DNA from: Oscillospiraceae bacterium
Lineage (GTDB): Bacteria; Bacillota; Clostridia; Oscillospirales; Acutalibacteraceae
Assembly (NCBI GenBank): GCA_015066245.1
Contig: SVOS01000004.1
Coordinates: 62,001-126,000, forward strand
Reading direction: 5' to 3'
DNA length: 64,000 nucleotides
A program made the translations under genes and the position numbers. The notes beneath the pieces were generated by a model. It was not told the origin of the DNA. It made no database searches and saw nothing but the letters and a program-made list of their open reading frames with translations. Below are positions 1-9,432 of the stretch, one piece after another. Numbering within the stretch: position 1 is the first letter of the stretch; each line of letters begins with the position of its first letter.

Positions 1-1
1 T

Positions 2-1288
2 ATGAGCGAAAGAAGAGCTGCCAAAAGAGGTACTTCACAGAGAAATTCCGAAAGAAGACGTCCTCAGCCTGCAACCGCACGCAGAGTAACCGTGCCCGAA
101 AGTGCACAGTCACCTCAGAAAAGACGGGATGACAACACAAAAAGAGCATCAAAAGCTAAGAAACTCAAGCTTTTCGGTGTAGGACTAGGTCTGGATATGC
201 CCTTTTGCCTTTTGGTATTGGTGCTTCTTACCATTGGTATTATAATGATGTTCTCAGCAAGCTATCCCATTGCCTACAGTACATACGGCGACAGTTTTTA
301 CTTTTTAAAAAGACAGATTCTGTTTGCAGTAATCGGAATAGTCTGTATGATAGGCTTTTCCTTCTTTAATTATCGTATTTTCTATCGCTTTGCAAAGATT
401 ATTCTTGCGATATCATATATAGTTTTGTTGTTGGTGCTTATACTTCCTGCATCCAACGGTGTCCGCAGGTGGATTGGTGTCGGCTCTTTTACCATTCAGG
501 CATCTGAAATTACAAAGTTCTGTATCATCGTATTCTTTGCTTATTGGGGTACCAAATACTTCGATAAAATGAGATATATGAAATACAGCTTTATTCCCGG
601 CATTATTGTTTTCGGTTCTACGGGTATTCTTCTGATTCTTGAACCTCACTTCTCCTGTACGGTTATTGTATTTTTGCTGGTGCTTATAATGCTCTATATC
701 TCGGGCATGGAAGGCAAATACTTTGTGTTTATTGGTGTGCTTGTAGGATTGGGACTGCTCTTTATGTGGGTGACAGGACTTCTGGGCTATGCCATGGACC
801 GAATGGATGGTTGGGGCAAGGCTCTGGACTATACCACCAGCGAAATGTGGCAGACTACATGGCAGACCAGAAACTCGCTCTATGCAATCGGCTCAGGCGG
901 ACTTACGGGACTTGGTCTTGGTCAGTCAAGACAGAAATATCTCTATCTTCCCGAACCTCAGAACGACTTTATTTTTGCTATTGTTTGTGAGGAGCTGGGC
1001 CTTATCGGTGCAATTCTTATTCTTGTACTTTTCGGCCTTCTTGTATGGCGTGGAATCACAATGTCCAGAAAAGCATCGGATATGTTTGGCAAACTTCTTG
1101 GTATCGGTCTTACCGCTCAGGTAGGTTTGCAGGTTATACTTAATATTTTCGTTATTACAGACTGGCTTCCCAATACGGGTATCAGCTTGCCCTTCTTCAG
1201 CTACGGAGGCAGCTCGCTTATTATGCTGCTTTCTCAGATGGGAGTAATTTTGTCGGTGTCCCGTACAGCGAAAATAGAGAAAAGGTGA
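2..1288 (+). CDS. ftsW: FtsW/SpoVE-type peptidoglycan glycosyltransferase (SEDS family)
   Basis: SEDS-family polytopic membrane enzyme that polymerises lipid II at the septum or during spore cortex synthesis. About 58 N-terminal residues are very basic and low in complexity, and roughly ten hydrophobic segments follow. Family marks are GVRRWIG near residue 152, PEPQNDFIFA near 317 and the SEDS signature PFFSYGGSS near 397. The stop lies 4 bp from murG, so they are co-transcribed. The window begins one base before this ATG, so the true start could lie upstream. FtsW and SpoVE cannot be separated by sequence alone; the spoVE-murG order is common in Clostridia. RodA is less likely given the division-gene neighbours. 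Confidence 0.9.
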   Translation: MSERRAAKRGTSQRNSERRRPQPATARRVTVPESAQSPQKRRDDNTKRASKAKKLKLFGVGLGLDMPFCLLVLVLLTIGIIMMFSASYPIAYSTYGDSFYFLKRQILFAVIGIVCMIGFSFFNYRIFYRFAKIILAISYIVLLLVLILPASNGVRRWIGVGSFTIQASEITKFCIIVFFAYWGTKYFDKMRYMKYSFIPGIIVFGSTGILLILEPHFSCTVIVFLLVLIMLYISGMEGKYFVFIGVLVGLGLLFMWVTGLLGYAMDRMDGWGKALDYTTSEMWQTTWQTRNSLYAIGSGGLTGLGLGQSRQKYLYLPEPQNDFIFAIVCEELGLIGAILILVLFGLLVWRGITMSRKASDMFGKLLGIGLTAQVGLQVILNIFVITDWLPNTGISLPFFSYGGSSLIMLLSQMGVILSVSRTAKIEKR

Positions 1289-1292
1289 TTGA

Positions 1293-2411
1293 ATGAGAGT
1301 TTTACTTGCAGGCGGCGGTACCGCAGGTCATATAAACCCTGCTTTAGCCATTGCAAAAACCATAAAAGAAAAAGACAAGACCGCAGAGATTCTCTTTGTG
1401 GGTAACAAAGGCGGCCTTGAGCAAAGACTTGTGAAAAACGCAGGCTTTGATATAAAGTCAATTTCCATAAGCGGATTTAAACGCAGTTTTTCCCCAAAGG
1501 CTTTGATTCATAATGCCAGAACTGCCATGAGAGCGGTGTCGGCATCATCTGCATCTTCAAAGATAATCAAAGATTTTAAGCCCGATATCTGTATCGGCAC
1601 AGGAGGCTATGTTTCGGGTCCTGTTATGCGTGCGGCACAGAAGCTTAAGATTCCCGTAATCGTTCATGAGCAGAATGCTTTTCCGGGTGTTACAACCAAA
1701 ATGCTTTCTAAAAAGGCAGAATATGTAATGCTTGCAGTAGACGAGGCGAGAAAGCACTTTGACGGAAATGTTAACTTTGTGCTTACAGGCAATCCCATAC
1801 GCCCCGAGGTGCTTCGTGCTGATGAAAAAGAGGCAAAGGCAAAGCTTAACAAGAACTCAAAGCCCCTGGTGCTTTCCTTTGGCGGAAGTCTTGGTGCAAG
1901 AAAAATAAACGAAGGTGTCGCAGACCTAATTTCACGTTCGGGTAAAGATGGCAGATACAATCACATCCATGCTTATGGACAGTATGGCAAGTGGTTTCCC
2001 GATTTGCTCAGAGAAAAGGGTGCAGACCCCGATAAATGCGACAATCTTGATATAAGAGAATATATTGACAATATGGCAGAGTGTATGGCTGCGGCTGATG
2101 TTGTTATCTGCCGCTGCGGTGCAATTACTCTCAGCGAGGTTCAGGCAATGGGCAAGCCTTCTGTGCTTATTCCATCACCCAATGTTGCCGAGAATCATCA
2201 GTATCATAACGCAATGGCTCTGGTTAACAACAATGCCGCCATTGTAATCGAAGAAAAAGACCTTACCGACAAGAGCATAACAGAAGCTGTAGATAAACTT
2301 TTGTCGGATAAGAATGCACTGAAGAAATATTCGGAAAATGCCAGAAATATGGCGATAACAGATGCCAACGAGCGTATCTGGAACGTTATTTTAAAAGTGC
2401 TTAAGAAGTAA
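1293..2411 (+). CDS. murG: MurG, lipid II-forming GlcNAc transferase
   Basis: GT28 enzyme that transfers GlcNAc from UDP-GlcNAc to lipid I on the inner membrane face, giving lipid II for the preceding SEDS polymerase. The N-terminal glycine loop GGTAGHI is at residues 8-14. The C-terminal domain has GGSLGARKIN and the acceptor/donor-binding stretch around REYIDNMAECMAAADVVICR with the downstream AITLSEV. Length (372) is normal. RBS AAAGGTGATTG precedes the ATG, which nearly abuts ftsW. The 70-bp gap to murA shows no strong terminator, so the operon probably continues. Confidence 0.96.
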   Translation: MRVLLAGGGTAGHINPALAIAKTIKEKDKTAEILFVGNKGGLEQRLVKNAGFDIKSISISGFKRSFSPKALIHNARTAMRAVSASSASSKIIKDFKPDICIGTGGYVSGPVMRAAQKLKIPVIVHEQNAFPGVTTKMLSKKAEYVMLAVDEARKHFDGNVNFVLTGNPIRPEVLRADEKEAKAKLNKNSKPLVLSFGGSLGARKINEGVADLISRSGKDGRYNHIHAYGQYGKWFPDLLREKGADPDKCDNLDIREYIDNMAECMAAADVVICRCGAITLSEVQAMGKPSVLIPSPNVAENHQYHNAMALVNNNAAIVIEEKDLTDKSITEAVDKLLSDKNALKKYSENARNMAITDANERIWNVILKVLKK

Positions 2412-2480
2412 CAATGTAAAGCCTTCGGCATAGGATATATAGAAAATCCACATATATCTTTGCCAGAAGGAGTGTACTCG

Positions 2481-3734
2481 GTGTCAAGATTATTAATAGA
2501 GGGTGGCAGAACCTTAAGAGGCGAAGTTAAAGTTCAGGGTTCAAAAAACAGTGCTTTGCCTATACTTGCGGCAAGCATTCTGTCAAAAGGTGAAAATGTT
2601 TTTTACAACTGTCCTTTATTATCTGATATTGATACCTCGGTAAAAATACTCAGATACCTTGGTGCCAAAGTCAATCGTCACGGACATACGCTGACGGTGG
2701 ATGCCTTTGATTTAAGCCGCGACGATATCCCTGCTGATATGATGCGACAGATGAGGTCGTCCATAATATTTGCAGGTGCTTTGTTAGGCTCCAAAGGTAA
2801 AGCAAGGCTTACCTTTCCCGGCGGCTGCGAAATCGGTCCACGTCCCATTGATTTGCATCTTTCCTCACTTCGAAGAATGGGTGCATTGATAAAAGAGCGA
2901 CACGGTCAGCTGATTTTTGAGGCACCAAAGGGGCTTAAAGGTGCAGAGATTGCTCTGTCGTTTCCTTCTGTGGGTGCTACCGAAAACATAATGATTGCCG
3001 CTAGCCGTGCAAAAGGCACAACCGTCATTACAAATGCCGCCAGAGAGCCCGAGGTCATTGACCTTGCGGACTATCTCAACAAGTGCGGTGCCTGTGTGTA
3101 TGGTGCAGGTGATGGCACAGTGGTGATTGACGGCAAAGAAAGCCTGAGTGCAACCGCCCATTCAATCATGGCAGACAGAATCGTAGCGGCCACCCTTATG
3201 TCGGCTGCTGCAATTACAGGCTCTGAGATTGTGCTTGAGTCTGTTGTAAAGAGCCATCTGGATGCAATCATTCCTTGCTTTAAGCAGGCAGGATGCGAAT
3301 TTGAGTTCAGCGGCAGCAAAATGAAGATATCAGCTCCCGAAAAAGTCAGGTCTTTAGGGCTTTTACGCACTTCGCCCTTTCCGGGATTTCCTACGGATGC
3401 CCAGGCACCGCTTATGGCAGTGGCAAGTGTGGCAGATGGGATAACGGTATTTTCCGAGAACATATTTGAAAACAGATACAAACACGTAGGCGAGTTTATC
3501 CGTTTGGGTGCTGACATAAAGGTAGAAGGCAAGGTTGCGGTTGTAGAAGGGGTAAAAAAGCTTTACAGTGCACCCTTGTGTGCGAAAGATTTGCGAGGTT
3601 CTGCAGCTTTGGTTGTGGCAGGACTTGCGGCAGAAGGTACTACCGAAATTGATACCACAGAGTATCTGGAGCGAGGTTACGAAGACCTTGATGTAGTGCT
3701 TAAAAATTTAGGTGCATCAGTAAGTAAAATATAA
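2481..3734 (+). CDS. murA: UDP-GlcNAc 1-carboxyvinyltransferase MurA
   Basis: First committed step of peptidoglycan synthesis: transfer of enolpyruvate from PEP to UDP-GlcNAc in the cytoplasm. The catalytic cysteine sits in [14 protein letters not shown] (about residue 116). The [13 protein letters not shown] motif near residue 20 and the repeated inside-out alpha/beta architecture are typical, and length (417) is normal. I chose the GTG at 2481 because AGAAGGAG ends 8 nt upstream and the product then starts MSRLLIEGG, as in other MurA proteins. A longer in-frame TTG at 2460 would add seven unsupported residues. Clustering with murG, ftsQ and ftsZ fits. Confidence 0.95.
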   Translation: MSRLLIEGGRTLRGEVKVQGSKNSALPILAASILSKGENVFYNCPLLSDIDTSVKILRYLGAKVNRHGHTLTVDAFDLSRDDIPADMMRQMRSSIIFAGALLGSKGKARLTFPGGCEIGPRPIDLHLSSLRRMGALIKERHGQLIFEAPKGLKGAEIALSFPSVGATENIMIAASRAKGTTVITNAAREPEVIDLADYLNKCGACVYGAGDGTVVIDGKESLSATAHSIMADRIVAATLMSAAAITGSEIVLESVVKSHLDAIIPCFKQAGCEFEFSGSKMKISAPEKVRSLGLLRTSPFPGFPTDAQAPLMAVASVADGITVFSENIFENRYKHVGEFIRLGADIKVEGKVAVVEGVKKLYSAPLCAKDLRGSAALVVAGLAAEGTTEIDTTEYLERGYEDLDVVLKNLGASVSKI

Positions 3735-3761
3735 AGAATTCTAAAGAAGGCGGTGATAGTC

Positions 3762-5252
3762 ATGGATGATAAAACAACAAAAATTCCTTCTCTCAAGGAC
3801 TTTGATAATTCTCACAAATCTCAGTCGAACAGAAGAAAACAAAACAAAGCCCCACAAGGCTTTTCGAAAAAAATCAAGGGCGATACTCATCGTGTTGAGC
3901 TGAGAAAAGACAAATCATCCGAAATTCATCCCGCAGACGATACAAAAACATACAAATCAAAGAAAAGCTCGGGTTTTTCTGCGTCAACTCAAAAAATAGA
4001 CAGCAGAAAAATCCGTCAGCAGGACGTTGATTCTGATATTAATAACCAGCGATACGATTTAAACAGATTCAGCTCTGATTCATCTCAGAAGCTTCATCAG
4101 ACAAGAGTAGCCGGCAGACGTCCTCAAGGGGCTGAAAACAGACGAAATCCCGAGAGACGAGTGGAAGGTAATAAAATAAGATATGACTCAAAGCGTCCAC
4201 AGTCCTCAAAGACTCCCGAAAGAAGACAAGCTGCTCCTGCTTCGGATATCAGACGCCCGAGAGCAAATCCTCAGAGCAATGTTCGCAGAAAAAAACGCAA
4301 AAAGCCGATGTCGCCTTTTGTGCGTAAGCTCAGGCGTATTCTGGTTTATGTGGGAATCGCTCTGGGCATAATAGTTGTCGGAATAATTCTTTCTATGACA
4401 GTGCTTTTTAAAACCGAAAAAATCGTTGTTAACATTCCCGACAATTTCTATTCGGCTGAGGATATAATTTCTGCAAGCGGACTTCATTATCAGGATAATA
4501 TCTTTACATCGGCAAAGGGACAAGCTTCCAAGAATCTTATGGAAAAATTCCCGTATATAAAAACCGCTGATGTTTATGCGGTAATGCCCGACACAATCAA
4601 CATCGACATAACTCTATGTACCCAGTCTTACGCAGTAAGAACCGAGTCTCTTACCTATATAGCCAGCGAAGACAGCAAGGTCCTTGAGGTAACGGCAACC
4701 GCCGACGAGGTTTCGGTGCCTCTTATAGAGGGTGTCAGTGTCAAAGAAGGCAAAACAGGCACAAAGCTTAAGTTTGAGTCGGAGTTTGTAGAGTCATCTC
4801 TCAGCGAAATTTTCAGCTTTGCAAAGTCAAAGGGGTACAAAGATATTACTGCGGTTGATATAAAAACCAACGTAACCCATTCAGGTACAAAAACCATAGA
4901 AATCCGATATGTATACGATGAGCGAATAGTGGTTTATCTGGGACTTCCCGAAAACCTCAGCTACAAAATGCAGACGGCGCATACGATTATCGAGGACAAG
5001 CTGGATGTCAACGGAGCCGTGCTGACGGGCGAGCTGGATGTATCCCAGTGCTTTGATACAATGAAATCATATTTTAATCAGTATAGTCTCATTCCCGATG
5101 TAGTGGTTACCGAGCCTTCAACAGGTGCTACCGAAGCTACCACAGAAGCCGATGACCAATGGTACGAGGAAGACTGGGTAGAGGACGAGTGGTACGACGA
5201 CGGCTCGGAAGAAAACGGAGAAGAATACTACGAAGACGCCTACGAGTATTAA
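3762..5252 (+). CDS. ftsQ: FtsQ/DivIB-like division protein with long basic and acidic tails
   Basis: Single-pass membrane protein expected to scaffold the divisome between murA and ftsZ. Residues 1-185 are low-complexity and strongly basic (many RR, KR and RRPQ patches). One transmembrane helix lies at about 189-216, followed by a POTRA-like domain (about 217-290) and a beta domain. The last 40 residues are intensely acidic and rich in Trp and Tyr (runs such as EEDWVEDEWYDD). Start choice: AGGCGGTGA lies 5 nt before the ATG at 3762, better than the GTG at 3753. The family is recognised by topology and context; sequence identity is typically weak. The tails are unusually long; see findings. 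Confidence 0.8.
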   Translation: MDDKTTKIPSLKDFDNSHKSQSNRRKQNKAPQGFSKKIKGDTHRVELRKDKSSEIHPADDTKTYKSKKSSGFSASTQKIDSRKIRQQDVDSDINNQRYDLNRFSSDSSQKLHQTRVAGRRPQGAENRRNPERRVEGNKIRYDSKRPQSSKTPERRQAAPASDIRRPRANPQSNVRRKKRKKPMSPFVRKLRRILVYVGIALGIIVVGIILSMTVLFKTEKIVVNIPDNFYSAEDIISASGLHYQDNIFTSAKGQASKNLMEKFPYIKTADVYAVMPDTINIDITLCTQSYAVRTESLTYIASEDSKVLEVTATADEVSVPLIEGVSVKEGKTGTKLKFESEFVESSLSEIFSFAKSKGYKDITAVDIKTNVTHSGTKTIEIRYVYDERIVVYLGLPENLSYKMQTAHTIIEDKLDVNGAVLTGELDVSQCFDTMKSYFNQYSLIPDVVVTEPSTGATEATTEADDQWYEEDWVEDEWYDDGSEENGEEYYEDAYEY

Positions 5253-5340
5253 TTTTAAACTTTGCTCCTAAATTAAAGGGGGCAGGGAAGTGCTGATTAG
5301 TCTAATTTTACTGATTTTAATAAAATTTGTAAAAAATATG

Positions 5341-5369
5341 TTGAAATTCAATCTGTTTTATGTTAGCAT
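5341..5369 (+). promoter_or_regulatory. candidate sigma-A promoter of ftsZ
   Basis: TTGAAA, 17-nt spacer, TAGCAT in the 200-bp gap between ftsQ and ftsZ. The -10 matches consensus at 4 of 6. ftsZ also has its own strong RBS (AAGGAGG) at about 5440, and a change to smoother codon usage at ftsZ fits separate, high expression. Confidence 0.4.
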
Positions 5370-5454
5370 ATTAGATGGTAAATCATAATGTATAGGTATG
5401 ATTTTATTTAGATAGCGTATTCACACATTCACATATTTAAGGAGGATATATAAA

Positions 5455-6534
5455 ATGGCATTTGAGTTAGAGAGAGAGAATACAGATTATTTGCCCGTTA
5501 TTAAAGTTATTGGTGTCGGCGGTGGCGGCGGTAACGCTATCAACCGCATGGTTAAGATGGAAGTTCGCAACGTTGAGTTCATCGCAGTTAATACAGATGA
5601 GCACGTTTTAAGATTCTCAAAGGCTTCTCAGAAGATTCAGATTGGTGAGAAGATCACTCGCGGCAAGGGCGCAGGCTCTCTCCCCGAAGTTGGCCAGAAG
5701 GCTGCTGAGGAGAGCAAGGACGAAATCACTGCAATCCTTAAGGATACAGACATGGTATTCGTTACCGCAGGTATGGGCGGCGGCACAGGTACAGGTGCAG
5801 CTCCCGTTGTTGCTAAGATTGCTAAGGAAATGGGCATCCTCACTGTTGGTGTTGTTACAAAGCCCTTTGCTTTCGAAGGTAAAAAGCGTATGGCTCAGGC
5901 TGAGCAGGGTATCGAGCAGCTTGCAGCAAGCGTTGACTCCTTAATCGTTGTTCCCAACGAAAGACTTAAGTATGTTTCTGACCAGAGCATCACTTTGCAG
6001 AACGCATTCCTTATTGCTGACGATGTTCTCCGTCAGGGCGTTCAGAGTATCTCTGACCTTATCGTTGTTCCCGGTCTTGTTAACCTTGACTTTGCTGACG
6101 TTACTGCTATCATGAAGGATGCAGGCTATGCTCACATGGGTATCGGTAAAGCTACAGGTAAGGACAAGGCTATGGTTGCTGCTGATGCTGCTATCTCCAG
6201 CCCCTTACTTGAAACTTCTATCGACGGCGCAGAGGGTGTTATCATCAACATCACTGCTTCTCCCGATGTATCTCTTGATGATATCGACATCGCTTCCACA
6301 ATGATTTCCGAGAAGGCTTCCGACAGTGCAAACATCATCTGGGGTGCTGTTATCGACGAGGATATGAAGGACGAAATCAGCGTTACTGTTGTTGCAACAG
6401 GCTTCAATTCTGATCCCAAGGCTTCAACTCCCTCCAAGGGCCTTTCCAAGAAGGAAGAGGTAGAGGCTAAGGCTGTTGCAGTTGAGGATGACGACGACAA
6501 TTTTTATGACATTATGTCTATCTTCAACAAGTAA
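5455..6534 (+). CDS. ftsZ: Cell division GTPase FtsZ
   Basis: Tubulin-like GTPase that forms the cytokinetic ring. The N-terminal GGGGGN loop is near residues 22-27. The tubulin signature [10 protein letters not shown] is at about 108-117, and the T7 synergy loop NLDFADV at about 210. After a short acidic linker the protein ends in [10 protein letters not shown], a divergent form of the C-terminal peptide that binds FtsA/ZapA-type partners. Length (359) is ordinary. No ftsA lies next to it. A strong terminator follows, so ftsZ closes this division cluster. Confidence 0.97.
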   Translation: MAFELERENTDYLPVIKVIGVGGGGGNAINRMVKMEVRNVEFIAVNTDEHVLRFSKASQKIQIGEKITRGKGAGSLPEVGQKAAEESKDEITAILKDTDMVFVTAGMGGGTGTGAAPVVAKIAKEMGILTVGVVTKPFAFEGKKRMAQAEQGIEQLAASVDSLIVVPNERLKYVSDQSITLQNAFLIADDVLRQGVQSISDLIVVPGLVNLDFADVTAIMKDAGYAHMGIGKATGKDKAMVAADAAISSPLLETSIDGAEGVIINITASPDVSLDDIDIASTMISEKASDSANIIWGAVIDEDMKDEISVTVVATGFNSDPKASTPSKGLSKKEEVEAKAVAVEDDDDNFYDIMSIFNK

Positions 6535-6552
6535 TTAATAGCAAGTTAATTG

Positions 6553-6585
6553 AGCTCTCCCTATTATCGGGGAGAGCTTTTTATT
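6553..6585 (+). terminator. rho-independent terminator of ftsZ
   Basis: AGCTCTCCC pairs with GGGAGAGCT around an 8-nt loop and is followed by a T-rich tract. Confidence 0.9.
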
Positions 6586-6676
6586 TTCGACAAAGTTTGG
6601 CAAAATACCAAATATCCATTGACAATAACAGGTCTGTTTACTATACTAAATATGATTATGTTTATCGAGGTGTAAT

Positions 6677-7759
6677 ATGAAAATTACCGTTATCGGTGCA
6701 GGAAATATCGGCACCCAGTTCGCTTCCTCTTTTGCATCCAAAGGCAATGAGGTAACAGTTCTGGCATCAAAACCTGAAAGAATCAGTGATGTTTTATATA
6801 CAGTGGATGAAAACGATAATGTTACCGTAGAAGGCAAGCTTGCATTAGTTACAGATGATGTCGAGAAGGCAGTAAAGGATGCAGAGTATATTTTTGTTAC
6901 TTATCCTGCTTTTATGCTGAAGGATATTGCAGACAAGATGTATGATTATGTAAACAAAGGTACCAAAATCGGTGTTATTCCCGGTACCGGCGGTGCTGAA
7001 TTTGCATTTAAACGACTTATTGAGGAAAAGGGCGTTGTGCTTTTCGGTCTTCAGCGTGTACCTGCCGTTGCAAGGCTCAAAGAATACGGAAAGACTGTTT
7101 GTGTTTCGGGCTACAGAAATTGTCTCAAGCTTGCAGGAATTCCTAAAAGCAGCTTAAGAGGCGTTGCAGATTTGCTTACAGAAACTTTTTCTATTGCCTG
7201 CGATATTCTTCCCAACTATCTTAGCGTAACTATGACACCCTCAAACCCGATTTTGCACACCACCAGACTCAGAACAGAGTTTGCAGATTATAAAGAAGGT
7301 GTTGTGTATCCCAAGAATATCCTTTTCTATGAGGAATGGGCTGACGAATCTTCAAACCTTCTCTTTGCATGTGATGACGAGCATCAGACAATCTGCTCGA
7401 AGCTCACAGAGCTTGACCTTACCGAGGTCCGCTCTCTCAAGGAGCATTATGAAAGTGATACCCCACAGAAGCTCACTGCAAAAATCCGCAGCATCAAGAG
7501 TTTGCAGGGTTTAGGCTCACCTATGAAAGAGGTTGAGGGCGGTTTTATACCAGATTTTTCATCACGATATTTTACCGCAGATTTTCCTTACGGACTTTCT
7601 ATCCTTGAGCAGATTGCTCATCTTGCAGGAGTGGAGGTTCCCAATATGACCGAAACTATAAACTGGTACAAAGAAATCTCAGGCGATAAAACCGAGTTTA
7701 ACCTTTCTGTTTTCGGTATAGAGTCCCTCGAAGATTTGTATAAGTTTTACAATAGATAA
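6677..7759 (+). CDS. NAD(P)-dependent opine/octopine dehydrogenase-family protein
   Basis: Probable cytoplasmic oxidoreductase. The Rossmann motif GAGNIGTQFAS (residues 7-17) opens an NAD(P)-binding domain. The C-terminal half resembles the octopine/nopaline dehydrogenase helical domain, with NPILHTT (about 195) containing the conserved Asn/His region. Length (360) fits the family, which condenses amino acids with alpha-keto acids or acts on related metallophore precursors. There is no nicotianamine-synthase-like or transporter gene nearby, so the substrate cannot be assigned. Monocistronic, between two terminators. A ketopantoate-reductase-like fold is an alternative but less fitting. Confidence 0.75.
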   Translation: MKITVIGAGNIGTQFASSFASKGNEVTVLASKPERISDVLYTVDENDNVTVEGKLALVTDDVEKAVKDAEYIFVTYPAFMLKDIADKMYDYVNKGTKIGVIPGTGGAEFAFKRLIEEKGVVLFGLQRVPAVARLKEYGKTVCVSGYRNCLKLAGIPKSSLRGVADLLTETFSIACDILPNYLSVTMTPSNPILHTTRLRTEFADYKEGVVYPKNILFYEEWADESSNLLFACDDEHQTICSKLTELDLTEVRSLKEHYESDTPQKLTAKIRSIKSLQGLGSPMKEVEGGFIPDFSSRYFTADFPYGLSILEQIAHLAGVEVPNMTETINWYKEISGDKTEFNLSVFGIESLEDLYKFYNR

Positions 7760-7765
7760 AATTAA

Positions 7766-7803
7766 GCCGACAAGGATCAGAGTACCCTTGTCGGCCTTTT
7801 TTA
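7766..7803 (+). terminator. terminator after the opine-dehydrogenase-like gene
   Basis: GCCGACAAGG pairs with CCTTGTCGGC and is followed by TTTTTT. It separates the plus-strand gene from convergent spoVT. Confidence 0.92.
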
Positions 7804-7817
7804 GAGGAAATTTAGAT

Positions 7818-8357
7818 TTATTCTTCGATTTGTTTACCTAAAAATGCGGCTGCTGACTGAGCAAGCTTAAGCTCTGTATCTGTAATGCTTGCACCGTTTT
7901 CGGGCTTCAGAAATATCACTGCCCCCGTAACATCGCCTGACGCAATAATGGGGCAGAGTACTGCTGCCGCGTTATTGATGCCCTCAACCGGCTGCAGCCC
8001 TGTTGAGTCCTTTGCCGAGGAATATGTGCGACGGTTTTCCATATAGCTCTCTACCACTGTGGATACCCTGCGCTCCAGAAACTCTCTTTTAGAAATTCCC
8101 GCAGCCGCGATAATGTGGTCTCTGTCAGATATGAGCACCGGCAGCCCCCCCACACGGCTCAGTACTTCCGCATACTGTGACGCAAAGCTACTAAGCTCAC
8201 CAATCGGCGAGTATTTCTTGAAAATAACCTCTCCGTCAGTAGCAGTAAAGATTTCCAAAGGGTCTCCTTCACGGATTCGAAGGGTTCTTCTTATCTCTTT
8301 CGGAATAACAACCCTGCCAAGGTCGTCAATTCTTCTTACAATTCCTGTTGCTTTCAT
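7818..8357 (-). CDS. spoVT: Stage V sporulation protein T
   Basis: Forespore transcription regulator that modulates sigma-G genes. The N-terminal AbrB/MazE-type swapped-hairpin domain (residues 1-50) contains IDDLGRVVIPKEIRRTLRI. A GAF-like domain (about 55-179) follows, and length (179) matches B. subtilis SpoVT. AAAGGAGAT lies 9 nt before the ATG. Its presence strongly suggests an endospore former. Upstream it faces the remains of another gene (8429-8494) rather than an intact partner. Confidence 0.95.
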   Translation of the reverse strand: MKATGIVRRIDDLGRVVIPKEIRRTLRIREGDPLEIFTATDGEVIFKKYSPIGELSSFASQYAEVLSRVGGLPVLISDRDHIIAAAGISKREFLERRVSTVVESYMENRRTYSSAKDSTGLQPVEGINNAAAVLCPIIASGDVTGAVIFLKPENGASITDTELKLAQSAAAFLGKQIEE

Positions 8358-8428
8358 ATATACAAAATCTCCTTTAATTTCAAATAGTGATGTTAGTATT
8401 TGTAAAATGAGGGGATTTATACTTGTAA

Positions 8429-8494
8429 TTATTTATCTTCGTCATCCAAATCTTCTTCGTCAAAAAAGCCTAAGTCTTCTTCGTCAAACTTGTA
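8429..8494 (-). pseudogene. orphan 3' tail of a lost gene (acidic repeat C-terminus)
   Basis: Read on the minus strand there is an open stretch of 21 codons plus TAA with no start codon. It encodes two imperfect acidic repeats (FDEEDLGF, then FDEEDLDDEDK). In-frame stops lie directly upstream at 8495-8497. The nucleotide repeat (gacgaagaaga twice) and strict acidic coding look like the end of a real protein rather than chance. Inference: the gene upstream of spoVT was cut off here when the accessory DNA to the right arrived. The parent gene is not identifiable. Confidence 0.5.
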
Positions 8495-8542
8495 TTATAA
8501 ACCTCGTTATGATATAGTGATTTTAACAGGAGGCGAAATCGA

Positions 8543-9313
8543 ATGAGATATGAGAGTTTTCAACAATTAATCGATACTATGGACTCGGTGGGATATGACT
8601 ATAAAAAAGAGATATTGGAAATTGAAAAAAAGAAACAAGCTTTCTTAAGTGAGTCTGTTGGAGGTTTGGGATTGACAGAGCACATACGAACTATGGTTTA
8701 TGCACAACTATCCAACAATCGTCCGTGGGAGCCTATTGTTGCTAATATAGATAAGATTGATGAGATCTTTGGTGGTTTTGATTTGGACTTTATTAATAAT
8801 ACAGAGCCCCATATTTTTGTTGAAGAAATACGTAAAATACGGTGTGGGAACAGACAAATAAAACGGCAAATGTTCTGTTTAAGAGACAATATTAAAACTT
8901 TACAAAGAATTGCTCTTGATCATGGTAGCATTGATAATTACTACCATAACGAAAATCTTGGAGTTGTTATTAAAAACCTTAGTGATTCCAGTGGTAAATA
9001 TAAACTGAAATATCTTGGTGTTCCGCTGGTGTGCGAATATCTGAAAGGATTAGGTATTGAAGTAGTAAAACCTGATACCTTGCTTTGCAGGATTTTGGGA
9101 CGACTCGGGTATTCATCAAAGATTCCCGCATCGCATTGGGAAGCAATAGAAATTTGCCGACAAATCGGAGATGAGTACCACATATCTCAGACTATGGTTG
9201 ATACTGTTTTGTGGCAATATTGTGCCGCAGGTAAATTTGAGGTTTGTGTTGCAAAACCAAAATGTGAGTTATGTAAGGTTACTTGTTGTAAATACAATAA
9301 AGGTGGTTTATAA
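8543..9313 (+). CDS. divergent HhH-GPD (endonuclease III-like) DNA glycosylase-fold protein
   Basis: Not confidently assigned. The C-terminal half resembles the helix-hairpin-helix/GPD fold: YLGVPLVCEYLKGLGI followed by KPDTLLCRILGRLGY, where the Asp aligns with the catalytic Asp of VDTHVxRxxxRLG in glycosylases. The C-terminus has a Cys cluster (CVAKPKCELCKVTCC, residues about 236-250) like the [4Fe-4S] loop of EndoIII, but with different spacing. The hairpin Lys of bifunctional enzymes is absent. The N-terminal ~120 residues look helical and charged, with no known motif. RBS AGGAGG at 8528. AT-rich and monocistronic, ending at a strong palindromic terminator. It could be a repair enzyme or an accessory nucleic-acid-binding protein. 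Confidence 0.5.
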   Translation: MRYESFQQLIDTMDSVGYDYKKEILEIEKKKQAFLSESVGGLGLTEHIRTMVYAQLSNNRPWEPIVANIDKIDEIFGGFDLDFINNTEPHIFVEEIRKIRCGNRQIKRQMFCLRDNIKTLQRIALDHGSIDNYYHNENLGVVIKNLSDSSGKYKLKYLGVPLVCEYLKGLGIEVVKPDTLLCRILGRLGYSSKIPASHWEAIEICRQIGDEYHISQTMVDTVLWQYCAAGKFEVCVAKPKCELCKVTCCKYNKGGL

Positions 9314-9380
9314 GAGACAGATATGATTTTTTAATCTTTCTAAATGTTACACTTGACACCATAATCTACCAGATAACAAA

Positions 9381-9410
9381 ACCGGCGGAGTGAATATTCA
9401 CTCCGCCGGT
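9381..9410. terminator. perfect 30-bp palindrome, bidirectional terminator
   Basis: Two perfect 15-nt arms (ACCGGCGGAGTGAAT and its complement) without a spacer lie between convergent genes, with T-rich runs on both outgoing strands. The high GC of the stem contrasts with its AT-rich surroundings. Confidence 0.85.
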
Positions 9411-9432
9411 TTGTCTTTATTGTGAACACTTG

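Noticed and set aside
2460..2480. Upstream TTG start for murA
   Set aside because: It would place the clear RBS inside the gene and add residues not found in the family.
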